From Heliorestis convoluta (GTDB lineage: Bacteria > Bacillota > Desulfitobacteriia > Heliobacteriales > Heliobacteriaceae), in NCBI RefSeq assembly GCF_009649955.1, contig NZ_CP045875.1:124001-188000 (forward strand): a DNA stretch of 64,000 nt, written 5' to 3'. The translations under genes were made by a program, and so were the position numbers. Of the stretch, positions 9,937 through 17,743 are shown piece after piece. Every line of letters starts with the position of its first letter. Positions within the stretch are counted from its first letter, which is position 1. A model generated the notes under the pieces. The model was not told where the DNA came from. It saw nothing but the letters and a program-made list of their open reading frames with translations, and did no database searches.

Positions 9937-11166
9937 CTACACGAACATTTTTTCGAGCATGGATTTCTTGAAATTTTTTAACTTTTCTAACTCAAGCTGT
10001 TGAAGGGTGATAAGATTGTCGAGACGCTGAAAGAACAACGTAATCCTTTCTTGTTCAGGCAACGAAGGAAGAATTATCGTTCTTTTTTTCCAATCTTCAA
10101 CATCGAATACCAGCTTTTCTATATCAACTCCATATGAGCTGAGGAAAAACTTCCTATACATATTAGGCAGTTTCGATATTAAAGTCCAGTACTCGGTAGT
10201 GATGTTTTTGTTTCCAATGGATACTAAGTATTCATTGGAAACAATTGATTTATCAAGGCTTTCCGGCACTATTCCATTTGCTCCATGTACCACTTGTCTC
10301 TTTGAAATCAAATAATCTCCAGACCTGATTTCAAAATAGTTTTTGACTAAAATGTCTTTGCCCTTGAAATAGCCTCTGGATACGATTCCCTCATTACGAC
10401 GTTTCACCGTAATAAGCTGATACTCTTCATCATCTTCCATTTTAATAGGGCGTTGCTTTTCTGTTAGCACATCTCCAACCTTCTTCTGTTCCCAAGCATC
10501 GGTAAATCCGGCAAAGCGAATTTCCGGAACATTGGCTCCATCCTTCGGAAACATTTTTTCGAGCATGGATTTTTTGACGATAACCAGCTTGTCATATTTA
10601 CGCTGATGAAGGGTAATAAGGTTGTCGAGGTTTTTGAAAAAGGTGCCGATTTTGGTTTGTTCCCCATCTTTTGGGACATAAACGAGTTGCTCATCCAAAT
10701 CGCTTTTGTTAAGGTTTCCAATTGCACCATTTCCGCCAGATACAAAAATGCTTATAAATTTCTCATACCATGATGAACTCATAGAGGCATTTAAGAAATA
10801 TGGGTTCTTAGTCTTAGCAAGCAGCATAAATCCACCGTGCACCGCTTTTTTGTCCAATTTACACACTATTGCGTGCTTTCCAACCAATCTACTTGACCCA
10901 TTAGCGGAAGTGACAAGAATATCACCTTCATCTACATATTCAATATTTACTGCACTTTCATTAACAAAAACATCATCGTCTTTTTCCAAGTAAGTGTCTT
11001 CATTTATGTTGGAAGATCTAAGAACTCTAACACCATCCTCAACAATATCGCTTGGTTTATATGTCAATCCTCTTCGGGTTTCAGCTAATTCTTTATACTT
11101 ACGCTGTTCCCAAGCATCGGTAAATCCAATGAAGCGAATCTCTGGTTTTTTATCTTTTTCAGCCAT
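9937..11166 (-). CDS. hsdS: Type I restriction-modification specificity subunit HsdS
   Basis: DNA-recognition subunit of a type I restriction-modification complex. The 409-residue protein shows the expected internal duplication: two target recognition domains, each opened by an EIRF-GFTDAWEQ motif (about residues 9 and 211) and each closed by a conserved helix ending in KKSMLEKMF (about residues 200 and 405). Each domain reads half of a bipartite site, and the helices set the spacing. It starts at an ATG 16 bp after hsdM and forms an operon with it. hsdR, which would follow, is truncated at the 16S joint, so only modification is expected from this copy. Confidence 0.93.
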   Translation of the reverse strand: MAEKDKKPEIRFIGFTDAWEQRKYKELAETRRGLTYKPSDIVEDGVRVLRSSNINEDTYLEKDDDVFVNESAVNIEYVDEGDILVTSANGSSRLVGKHAIVCKLDKKAVHGGFMLLAKTKNPYFLNASMSSSWYEKFISIFVSGGNGAIGNLNKSDLDEQLVYVPKDGEQTKIGTFFKNLDNLITLHQRKYDKLVIVKKSMLEKMFPKDGANVPEIRFAGFTDAWEQKKVGDVLTEKQRPIKMEDDEEYQLITVKRRNEGIVSRGYFKGKDILVKNYFEIRSGDYLISKRQVVHGANGIVPESLDKSIVSNEYLVSIGNKNITTEYWTLISKLPNMYRKFFLSSYGVDIEKLVFDVEDWKKRTIILPSLPEQERITLFFQRLDNLITLQQLELEKLKNFKKSMLEKMFV

Positions 11167-11182
11167 TCAGAGACGCACTCTA

Positions 11183-13930
11183 TCATTCACCCTTTAGCAG
11201 CTTCTGGAACTCGCTGAGACCTTTCATATCATACTCGTTTCCGACGAGTTCATCAATGAGCGCCGAGAGTGTAGACTCCGTTTCCTGTATCTCCGATACG
11301 ACCGCAGAGTATGTGACAGCGTATTTTTCAGAAATGGCTTTGATTTTGTCTACCAAAACATGAGTTACCGCATTGGGAAGTTGCTTAATACTCTCAGTAA
11401 GCGGAAAAATCCATTTTTGCTCAAGCAGTTCAAGCGCCTGTTCGTCGGAAAGCGATTCAATGGTTGCCTTTGTTTTCATATGCAATGCTGCGGCATCCGC
11501 TTTTACCTGTGCTTTTACTTCCTTTTCTTCGGTCATCAACTTGCTTATTCTTACAATCTTTGCTTCAAAGGATTCTTCCGGGAATTCAAAAGCGGATTGA
11601 AGCTCTGCTAAATAAGCATTTACTGCTTTTTTACCATATGTGCCATCAGTATTCGCTTCCATATTCGACCATACTACATCGTTATGTGCGCTAATAAAGG
11701 TAAGTTTGTCGGCCTTCCTGGAAAGAGCGGCATAAGCGTTCAGAGTCCTTATTTCCTGGGTGTCCACATCAGCATTGATTTCTTTGAGTTTATCACCGAC
11801 TTCTTTTGCGACAAACGCATCGCTGGAATCGTTTGTCACGCTTGAATTCCTTTCTTCGTCGGAAAGTGAGTCGAGTATTTCATCATATTCAGAGAAGATT
11901 TCGGTAAGGCGACTCTCTTTTTTCTTAAGTGCTTCATATTCAGCCGAAAGTAATGTCCGATGAACAAGTTCAAATGGAATAATATGACCGATCCAACCAT
12001 CCTGTACCTCTTCCTCTTTGCCGTCCTTCTTCTTAATTACCATATTGGGATCAACTTTTTTAACAGCGTTGAAGCCCTCTGTCTGAATTATTTCGAGGTC
12101 AACAGATATTTTTGCCCACTCGTCAGCAAGCAATTGATATGCTTCGTATTTGTCAATAAGTGGAATGAAATCAAGGCGGGCAAAAATGTCAGCACTCAAA
12201 AAAACCTCTTCTTTTGAAATATTGAGGCTCGCAATATTCGTTATAAGCTCGCTTTTCAAAAAACTGTCGAAGTCTCTAAAAGCTCCCATGAAATTGGAAA
12301 CAAAAGCTTTTACGGCGGGGTGCTCATCGACACTCTGTTCAATATTGTTGACCGCCAACTCAGCATAAGGACCTACACCTTTTGAGAACAATGTCTCTTT
12401 TAATTCTGGGAAAGCACTCCAGTACTCGCTAAGTTCAGCAATTTCGCTCATGGGAATGCCGCCGAACATAGTAGCATAAATGTCCCATTTTTCTGCGCCT
12501 TCAGAGGAATCAACATACCTTGGAATATTCAAATTGTATTCATTTCGGCGGATTTCTTCACGGCTGGCCTTCCATGAGAATTTGTCAATATCGGCTCTGA
12601 TAGTTACGGTATCAACGATCTTTTTAATATCAGATGCTCTAAGCTTATTATTTTTGCCAACTTTAATAAAACCTTTGGATGCATCAACAATTAAAACATC
12701 GGTATTCTCACGTTTTTGCTTCAAAACCATTATGATTGTCGAAATGTTCGTGCCAAAGAAAATATTGGTAGGAAGCCCAATGATAGCATCAATGTGATTG
12801 CTTTCAATCAGATTTCTTCGAATCTCGCCCTCTTCACCGCCACGGTATAAAACACCATGCGGGAGAACTATCGTCATGATGCCATCCGGCTTAAGATGGA
12901 ACAAGTCGTGGAGTAGGAAAGCATAATCGGCTTTTGATTTCGGAGCGAGGCCAAAACGTGCGTAGCGAGGGTCTGCTTCCTTATTACTCGGGTCCCAATG
13001 CTGAGAGTACGGAGGATTGGAAACAACTGCATCCACATAAAGTGGATTGTACGTTTCAACTGGATTGACTTCATCAAAGTACGGCCAATCATCTTCCAAA
13101 GTGTCACCGTTGCGGGTTACGATATTATCCGGGAGGATGCCACGCATAACTAAATTCATACGAGTGAGGTTGTATGTATTCTGCTTCAGCTCCTGTGCAT
13201 AGTATTTGATGTTGTTTTCATCATCAATATGCTTTGCAATAGAACGACCGATGTTTATCAAGAGGGAGCCCGAACCGCTCGTCGGGTCATAAATAATGAT
13301 TTCCTTTTTGTCCTTCAAATGTTCTGCAACGATTTCGGACATAAGTAGAGATACTTCATGCGGCGTGTAAAACTCTCCTGCCTTTTTTCCAGCATTGGCT
13401 GCAAACATGCTAATCAGATACTCATATATGAAGCCAAGAACATCGTAGTCCTGCTTGCCATCCATAGGAATATTTTTAATCAGATGAATCAGATCGCTGA
13501 TAGCTTTTGTTCGAGATGCGGAGCTGTCACCGAGTTTGCTTAAACCGGTCTGCAAGGTATTAAATATACCCTCAAACACCTTCTTATGAGAGGGGTTAAT
13601 CAGACGGTTGAATGCTGACAAGGCATCCGTGACATTAGACACATCAAAATCTTTGCCCATTTTGAGCCAAGTTGAGAACAAGTCCTTGTAGGCAATAAAG
13701 TATCCGACATTTTCACGAACATACTTTACGGTTTCGGCATCGTCTTCAACAAGAGCCTCGATGTCTTCCTGGGTAAAGCTGTTTTCTTTCAGAAACTTTA
13801 ACTCCCTGTCCGAAAGGTACTTGTAAAATATGAAGCCTAAAATGTAATCTTTATATTCATTCGCCTCAATCTTGGAGCGCATTTTATTTGCTGAATCCCA
13901 GATTTTTGTGGCAAGTTGTTGCTTATTCAT
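11183..13930 (-). CDS. hsdM: Type I restriction-modification DNA methyltransferase HsdM (long form)
   Basis: Adenine-N6 DNA methyltransferase subunit. The N-terminal helical HsdM domain (about residues 1-150) is followed by the catalytic domain with SAM-binding DPTSGSGSLL near residue 215 and catalytic NPPY near 308. Residues beyond about 480 form a long C-terminal extension rich in charged helices, which makes the protein 915 residues against roughly 500-550 for classical HsdM; long forms like this are common in Firmicutes. It is the first gene of the minus-strand hsdM-hsdS pair. Confidence 0.93.
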   Translation of the reverse strand: MNKQQLATKIWDSANKMRSKIEANEYKDYILGFIFYKYLSDRELKFLKENSFTQEDIEALVEDDAETVKYVRENVGYFIAYKDLFSTWLKMGKDFDVSNVTDALSAFNRLINPSHKKVFEGIFNTLQTGLSKLGDSSASRTKAISDLIHLIKNIPMDGKQDYDVLGFIYEYLISMFAANAGKKAGEFYTPHEVSLLMSEIVAEHLKDKKEIIIYDPTSGSGSLLINIGRSIAKHIDDENNIKYYAQELKQNTYNLTRMNLVMRGILPDNIVTRNGDTLEDDWPYFDEVNPVETYNPLYVDAVVSNPPYSQHWDPSNKEADPRYARFGLAPKSKADYAFLLHDLFHLKPDGIMTIVLPHGVLYRGGEEGEIRRNLIESNHIDAIIGLPTNIFFGTNISTIIMVLKQKRENTDVLIVDASKGFIKVGKNNKLRASDIKKIVDTVTIRADIDKFSWKASREEIRRNEYNLNIPRYVDSSEGAEKWDIYATMFGGIPMSEIAELSEYWSAFPELKETLFSKGVGPYAELAVNNIEQSVDEHPAVKAFVSNFMGAFRDFDSFLKSELITNIASLNISKEEVFLSADIFARLDFIPLIDKYEAYQLLADEWAKISVDLEIIQTEGFNAVKKVDPNMVIKKKDGKEEEVQDGWIGHIIPFELVHRTLLSAEYEALKKKESRLTEIFSEYDEILDSLSDEERNSSVTNDSSDAFVAKEVGDKLKEINADVDTQEIRTLNAYAALSRKADKLTFISAHNDVVWSNMEANTDGTYGKKAVNAYLAELQSAFEFPEESFEAKIVRISKLMTEEKEVKAQVKADAAALHMKTKATIESLSDEQALELLEQKWIFPLTESIKQLPNAVTHVLVDKIKAISEKYAVTYSAVVSEIQETESTLSALIDELVGNEYDMKGLSEFQKLLKGE

Positions 13931-13998
13931 GATAATCCTCCTACAGTTTCATACCTTTGCGGTATTGTTTTAAAGTCGTTCATCATCATTCGGTAATG

Positions 13999-14155
13999 CT
14001 ACCCCTGCTTAAGCGTGTCAAAAATCAGCTTGAACACCTCTTTATACCGTGCAGTATCCGTGCAGTTGTCCGCATAGTGGAGACCATCATTGATTCCGAT
14101 AAACTGCGTAGTGATGTACGACGGCATAACATCATCGGTGCAAGAATTTAAAACT
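13999..14155 (-). pseudogene. C-terminal remnant of an unrecognised gene upstream of hsdM
   Basis: A minus-strand frame reads CTDDVMPSYITTQFIGINDG and continues LHYADNCTDTARYKEVFKL before a stop at 13999. It has the composition of real coding sequence, but I find no start codon or ribosome site, and upstream sequence is AT-rich and non-coding. It is probably the 3' end of a gene deleted when the restriction locus was acquired. I do not recognise the family. Confidence 0.4.
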
Positions 14156-14837
14156 TTAGAAAACTTAGAAAACGAAAATGAAAAACTTAAAAGCCTTCTT
14201 AGATTCTATGTTCTGTATCGTAATCTAATTAAAATATTGCAACAGATTTATTCCACAAAGTTACTTTAGATCCTTTTTTCTAAAATCATTTTCAATTTCC
14301 CTTTCTATCTCATTCCACACTCATTGCTAACGACTAACATAAAATAGAAGCTGTACAAAAGGGTCTTTTTTAGTCACATTCAAAATAAAAACGCGAAAAA
14401 ATACTCTATTTTGTGTATTTATAAAACCCCCTTATTGCCTAAAGAAGATTCAAAATATAGATAACTGAAACAGTGGTATAAGAACAGTAAGCTCTCAAGC
14501 ACCTATTGCTTGAGAGGCTTACTTGTTTTTCTTAAGAGGAATAAATATGGATAGATCAGAGTCGTCGCATACGCTAGAGAGAAAAATGTAAGAGCAATTT
14601 TAGATGCATTGAATTTCCAGAAAGTACAAATTTAAATAAGTTTGTTAACATGTCGAACTTCGAGGAAGTCAGATTTCTTCATCATCAATAGTTCTAGAGT
14701 TCGTTATTCATCCTTTAAAAATTTTTAATAGAACATAAAAAACTTATCAGAATAAAAATTCTAGATTTTGGAGCACGAGAACGTATCCTGGTATTCTCAA
14801 GTAAAGAACTAGTTATTGGAAGACATGTCTTTAGAAC
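14156..14837. other. AT-rich intergenic region with one terminator
   Basis: No gene is supported. A strong hairpin at 14486-14523 (AGTAAGC-TCTCAAGC paired with GCTTGAGA-GGCTTACT, followed by TTGTTTTTC) is a plausible plus-strand terminator with no recognisable gene before it. The rest is low-complexity AT-rich sequence, typical of a recombination scar. Confidence 0.5.
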
Positions 14838-15089
14838 TCAAATGGAGAATTTTAAAGGAGATAAGCCAATAGAAAAAATGTAGTTAATATATCCAAGCAA
14901 TGCTTTTTGACTAGGCAGTTGTACCCAATTTCCGAAGTGCATTCCTCGACAGTTGACAATAACACCGTGAACGTGAAAGAACACTGAGTTTTTCGTGATT
15001 GCTTGGTCGACAAAGGGAGCATCTTCTTTGTCTTTGTTTACGATGTTCTCCCAAAAGATGTAATTATTATAAGTGCTGACGGTTATCAC
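14838..15089 (-). CDS. Hypothetical protein, 83 residues
   Basis: Begins 12 bp after the stop of the PC4-like gene on the same strand, so the two could be co-transcribed. The composition (ITVSTYNNYIFWENIV, FFHVHGVIVNCRGM) looks like folded protein, with no signal peptide or membrane helix that I would trust. I do not recognise a family. The start has no strong ribosome site, so this could also be a remnant. Confidence 0.4.
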   Translation of the reverse strand: MITVSTYNNYIFWENIVNKDKEDAPFVDQAITKNSVFFHVHGVIVNCRGMHFGNWVQLPSQKALLGYINYIFSIGLSPLKFSI

Positions 15090-15101
15090 TCCTTGAGTAA
15101 C

Positions 15102-15323
15102 TTACAGATCCATCTTATTTAGCATATCCCGTAAAGCAATTAATTCTTCCTTCGTTAGTGTTACGCCTTTACCCATCTTTGCATGCTCAGGTGCCCAATC
15201 ACGAATATCGTACTTAGGGGCTTTGTCGTTCCAACTGATTAGGTTGACTTCCTTTTTCCAGCCTTTTGAGCCTTCGGAAAGAGTTCCGAAGTGTTGGGTG
15301 ATATTGTATTTGATTTCGGCCAT
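15102..15323 (-). CDS. PC4/YdbC-like single-stranded nucleic acid binding protein
   Basis: A 73-residue protein resembling the YdbC family of small PC4-fold proteins: ITQHFGTLSEGSKGWKKEVN, LISWNDKAPKYDIRDWAP and a C-terminal helix EELIALRDMLNKM. Family members bind single-stranded DNA or RNA as dimers through the curved PC4 sheet. GAAAGGAGCC before the ATG is a good ribosome site. It is often found singly in Firmicute genomes and on mobile elements; here it faces the first 0A-box promoter divergently, about 180 bp away. Confidence 0.8.
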   Translation of the reverse strand: MAEIKYNITQHFGTLSEGSKGWKKEVNLISWNDKAPKYDIRDWAPEHAKMGKGVTLTKEELIALRDMLNKMDL

Positions 15324-15504
15324 GCTGTTTGGCTCCTTTCAAGGTTTTGGGAGTTATTCGTTGATGTTTATCTACAAGGTTTGTTTTTTAGGATGATGGC
15401 ATACGTGTTATAGGGAAAGATTATAAAGCTGTAGATTGGATAGATCTTTTCCCTAGTCGTTTATCGTAGTTTTCTTAAATATTTTGTACGGTTCTTAAAC
15501 AAAA

Positions 15505-15538
15505 TTCGACAGGATTTTCGCAACGGAAGTGATATACT
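15505..15538 (+). promoter_or_regulatory. Promoter A: reversed 0A box, 22-bp spacer, -10
   Basis: TTCGACA at 15505-15511 (TGTCGAA, the Spo0A box, on the other strand) is followed after 22 bases by TATACT at 15533. The 15-base stretch ATTCGACAGGATTTT is identical in promoter C at 23368. In B. subtilis, sigma-A promoters switched on by Spo0A (spoIIG, spoIIE) have the same unusually long spacer. It leads directly into RNA element A. Spo0A control is inference. Confidence 0.55.
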
Positions 15539-15563
15539 TTTTATAACCTAACATTTCGTTCTG

Positions 15564-15606
15564 AAACCAGTCGGGGTTGTGCCAAGCAGCCTATGACTGG
15601 TTTTTG
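15564..15606 (+). ncRNA. Two-stem RNA element, copy A
   Basis: Outer stem AAACCAGTC (15564-15572) with GACTGGTTT (15595-15603); inner stem GGTTG (15575-15579) with CAGCC (15587-15591) around a 7-base loop TGCCAAG; a T run follows. It starts about 26 bases after the -10 of promoter A, so the transcript would begin just before it and could end at it. Copies B and C have the same fold with compensating base changes in both stems. Confidence 0.6.
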
Positions 15607-15753
15607 CTATTTTTACTTAGAGGTATTTCGGCAGCGCTTAACAAAAATATTCCTGAGTCTTTTCTGATAATTGGCAACACAAATAAAAATAAACCGATTG
15701 AGGAATTAATCAATTTTACAATTCCAGAGTGCTGTTATTCCGGTGGTGTGTGA
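15604..15753 (+). pseudogene. Short open frame after RNA element A, no normal start
   Basis: The frame reads RGISAALNKNIPESFLIIG and continues NTNKNKPIEELINFTIPECC to a stop at 15751. It looks like real protein, but the only canonical start is a TTG at 15604 inside the T run of RNA element A, without a ribosome site. AGAGG at 15619 is too close to the ATT at 15625. I read it as a remnant of a small gene once expressed from promoter A. Confidence 0.3.
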
Positions 15754-16059
15754 AGATTCTTTTTTCATGGAAAACAAAACCACTCTGTGTTAGATAATGC
15801 TTTTTTGTTGTATTTGCATCTGGATTTCTGGAATTATCACGTTTTCGGACAATTCCGCTAAGCTCTGTGACATAAGGGTTTGTGGACATTTTGGAAATTA
15901 AGATGCGTAGACTCTCTGAAATTTTCATTGGATTGCTCAATACTGAATTTCATGACGTTCACCCCGTAGGTGAGATTTTGATTCTTTCTTTAGAAGCATT
16001 TAACTCTTTTTTACGGGATTTTATGCGGATTTTAGAGGTTTTTCTTTAGTTTATTGCTG

Positions 16060-16317
16060 TGGATTCAAGAAGTTGACCCAAATAAACTTCGAACAATCGT
16101 ACTAAAAACTGTTGAGGAATTTGAGATAGAATGAGAGGATTGAGTCGAAACCTGAGCAAGTGACCATTACAATTTAGGGCGGGTATTACTCTTTCTATGG
16201 TAGAAGATTGTATGAGAGAGAAAAATATATCATTTGAAGATGCTATTAGTTATCTTATCAGCGTAGGTTGGAAGGCACATCGGCTATTTAATGAAGTCAT
16301 GGTCTCAAAAAAGTAAT
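16060..16317 (+). pseudogene. Decayed copy of the LexA-type DNA-binding protein
   Basis: Pieces in different frames match the gene at 23513: EVDPNKLRTIVLKTVEEFE (cf. VDPNKPRTIVLKTDEEFE), ESKPEQVTITI then TAG (cf. EPEPVTITIEG), and TLSMVEDCMREKNISFEDA through to NEVMVSKK (cf. TLSMVEDCMRKKNISFKDA). Stops and at least two frameshifts separate them, and the N-terminal winged helix is missing. It lies about 450 bp after promoter A and RNA element A, which repeats the promoter-RNA-lexA-like order of the intact copy at 23369-23917. Confidence 0.75.
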
Positions 16318-16391
16318 AGCTGAGGTGGTAGGACAAGCTTGAATTAATACAAAAAATTGTCAGAGATGCTTAAAAACTAAAAATATGTCTC

Positions 16392-17135
16392 ATGGAGGTT
16401 AAATTGATTAAAGAATATGATATTGCTTTTTCTTTTGCAGGTGAAGATAGGGACTTTGTAAGACCAATAGCTATTGAGCTAACCAGACATGGAGTTAAAG
16501 TATTTTATGATGAGTTGGAACAAGTAAATTTGTGGGGGAAAAATCTATATCAGCATTTGTCCCAAATATATTCTTTCAAAGCTGACTATTGCGCTATATT
16601 TATTTCAAAGTTTTATGTAGAGAAGTCCTGGGCTAAGCACGAGCTTCGTAGTGCACAGGAAAGGGCTTTTGCACAGGATGCAGAATATATATTGCCAATA
16701 AGGCTAGATAATACTAAAGTGCCTGGAATATCTGAAACAACTGGGTATATTGATGCTCGTAAGTTTTCTACCAAAGGGTTAATAGATATGTTTCTAAAAA
16801 AACTAAATTACCCATCTACTGCTCACAAAAAAGCTAAAAAGGAAAAGAATAATAGTGACCCAGAGCTTCTGTTTTTACAAATTAGAAGCATTATTAATTC
16901 CCTGGATCCAATTGACCTCTTTCCAGAAGCTCCCTCTGACGAGTATGACCCAGAAATAAGAGACATAATAACCATTTTACCTGAAATAAAGTCAATATCT
17001 GAGCTAACAATTAAAATTCATTCAATCTTTGTTAAATGGTTTGATAAAAAAATTGTAGGTAGTATATCTGATTATGAAAAGGTAGCTTATGAGATATGGT
17101 GTTTAACTCATGAAAAAATGGAAAGTGTATACTAG
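16392..17135 (+). CDS. TIR-domain protein with C-terminal DUF1871-like domain
   Basis: Residues about 5-135 are a TIR domain: YDIAFSFAGEDRDFV, VFYDELEQVNLWGKNL, and SWAKHELRSAQERA with the glutamate that catalyses NAD+ cleavage in enzymatic TIRs. Residues about 160-245 (SLDPIDLFPEAPSDEYDPEI then FVKWF) resemble DUF1871/YugE. Bacterial TIR proteins in defence islands usually degrade NAD+ or make a cyclic-ADP-ribose signal after phage sensing. No ThsA partner is adjacent; Gabija follows. The ATG at 16392 is part of ATGGAGG, a ribosome site, so the TTG at 16404 is the likelier start. The region is AT-rich. Confidence 0.8.
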   Translation: MEVKLIKEYDIAFSFAGEDRDFVRPIAIELTRHGVKVFYDELEQVNLWGKNLYQHLSQIYSFKADYCAIFISKFYVEKSWAKHELRSAQERAFAQDAEYILPIRLDNTKVPGISETTGYIDARKFSTKGLIDMFLKKLNYPSTAHKKAKKEKNNSDPELLFLQIRSIINSLDPIDLFPEAPSDEYDPEIRDIITILPEIKSISELTIKIHSIFVKWFDKKIVGSISDYEKVAYEIWCLTHEKMESVY

Positions 17136-17212
17136 TTCGCAAGCTCTACAGAAAAAACAAATAGGTTACTGTGGGGCTTTTTTTGAGAAGACTTGACATT
17201 TTTTTACTAAAC

Positions 17213-17246
17213 TTTGAGAAGCTGTTACGTTATAACATGATTTATA
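17213..17246 (+). promoter_or_regulatory. Weak promoter before RNA element B
   Basis: TTTGAGA at 17213 and TTTATA at 17241 repeat the 22-bp spacing of promoters A and C, with a box that matches TTCGACA at 5 of 7 positions. A TTGACA at 17193 and TATAAC at 17231 are alternatives with poorer spacing. This copy may have drifted. Confidence 0.25.
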
Positions 17247-17273
17247 AAAAATACAACCAATTGAAAGACATTG

Positions 17274-17317
17274 AAAACCAGCTTGGGCTGTGCAAAGCAG
17301 TCTGTTTAGCTGGTTTT
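17274..17317 (+). ncRNA. Two-stem RNA element, copy B
   Basis: Outer stem AAAACCAGCT (17274-17283) with AGCTGGTTTT (17308-17317); inner stem GGCTG (17286-17290) with CAGTC (17298-17302) around TGCAAAG. Compared with copies A and C, both strands of the outer stem have changed together (TC/GA, CT/AG, CC/GG). A small palindrome AGAGGTAATTTACCTCT follows at about 17329. It lies between the TIR gene and a 51-residue open frame. Confidence 0.6.
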
Positions 17318-17421
17318 ATTGTTTATAAGAGGTAATTTACCTCTGTAACGTGGTGTGGTGTAAAGGAGATAAAAAGAGGTATAGTACAAACGTTTTGTAA
17401 AAAATCTAGGAGAGTGAAACG

Positions 17422-17577
17422 GTGGAAGTTGATAACTTTATGCTTGGAAGGACTATGGGGGGAATCCTTCGGTTAGAGAATGCACAGGGTATTTGTGCAT
17501 ATAATGACGCGACAATATATGGATTGATTAATGGTATTGAACCATTTATTGATGAATTCTTTTCTATCGAACTATAA
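17422..17577 (+). CDS. Small hypothetical protein, 51 residues, before Gabija
   Basis: GTG start after AGGAGAG with good spacing; reads MEVDNFMLGRTMGGILRLEN and ends EPFIDEFFSIEL. It is acidic and soluble-looking. It follows RNA element B and precedes gajA by about 165 bp. I do not recognise it. It could be a small defence-associated protein or an antitoxin-like partner; neither is shown. The ribosome site and intact frame support it being real. Confidence 0.5.
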   Translation: MEVDNFMLGRTMGGILRLENAQGICAYNDATIYGLINGIEPFIDEFFSIEL

Positions 17578-17743
17578 CCGAAGCCAAATTGATGTTATTG
17601 CTAGGTAATCATTTTTATCATAAGCTATTTCATTAAAAAGTTCTCGGATAAAAGCTATGATCAAATAAAAAACACTACAAACAATTTAATTGACACAAGA
17701 CTTACAAATACAAGTCAATATGTAATAAAAAGGTGTGAGCTAA

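Noticed and set aside
15716-15940. Minus-strand 74-residue frame containing YVTELSGIVRKRDN
   Set aside because: No ribosome site or family match, and it overlaps the remnant frame after RNA element A. Kept out as probably decayed or chance.
17690-17726. TTGACA with TGTAAT as a gajA promoter
   Set aside because: The spacing of 25 bp is too long and no better -10 is evident, so I left the Gabija promoter unassigned.
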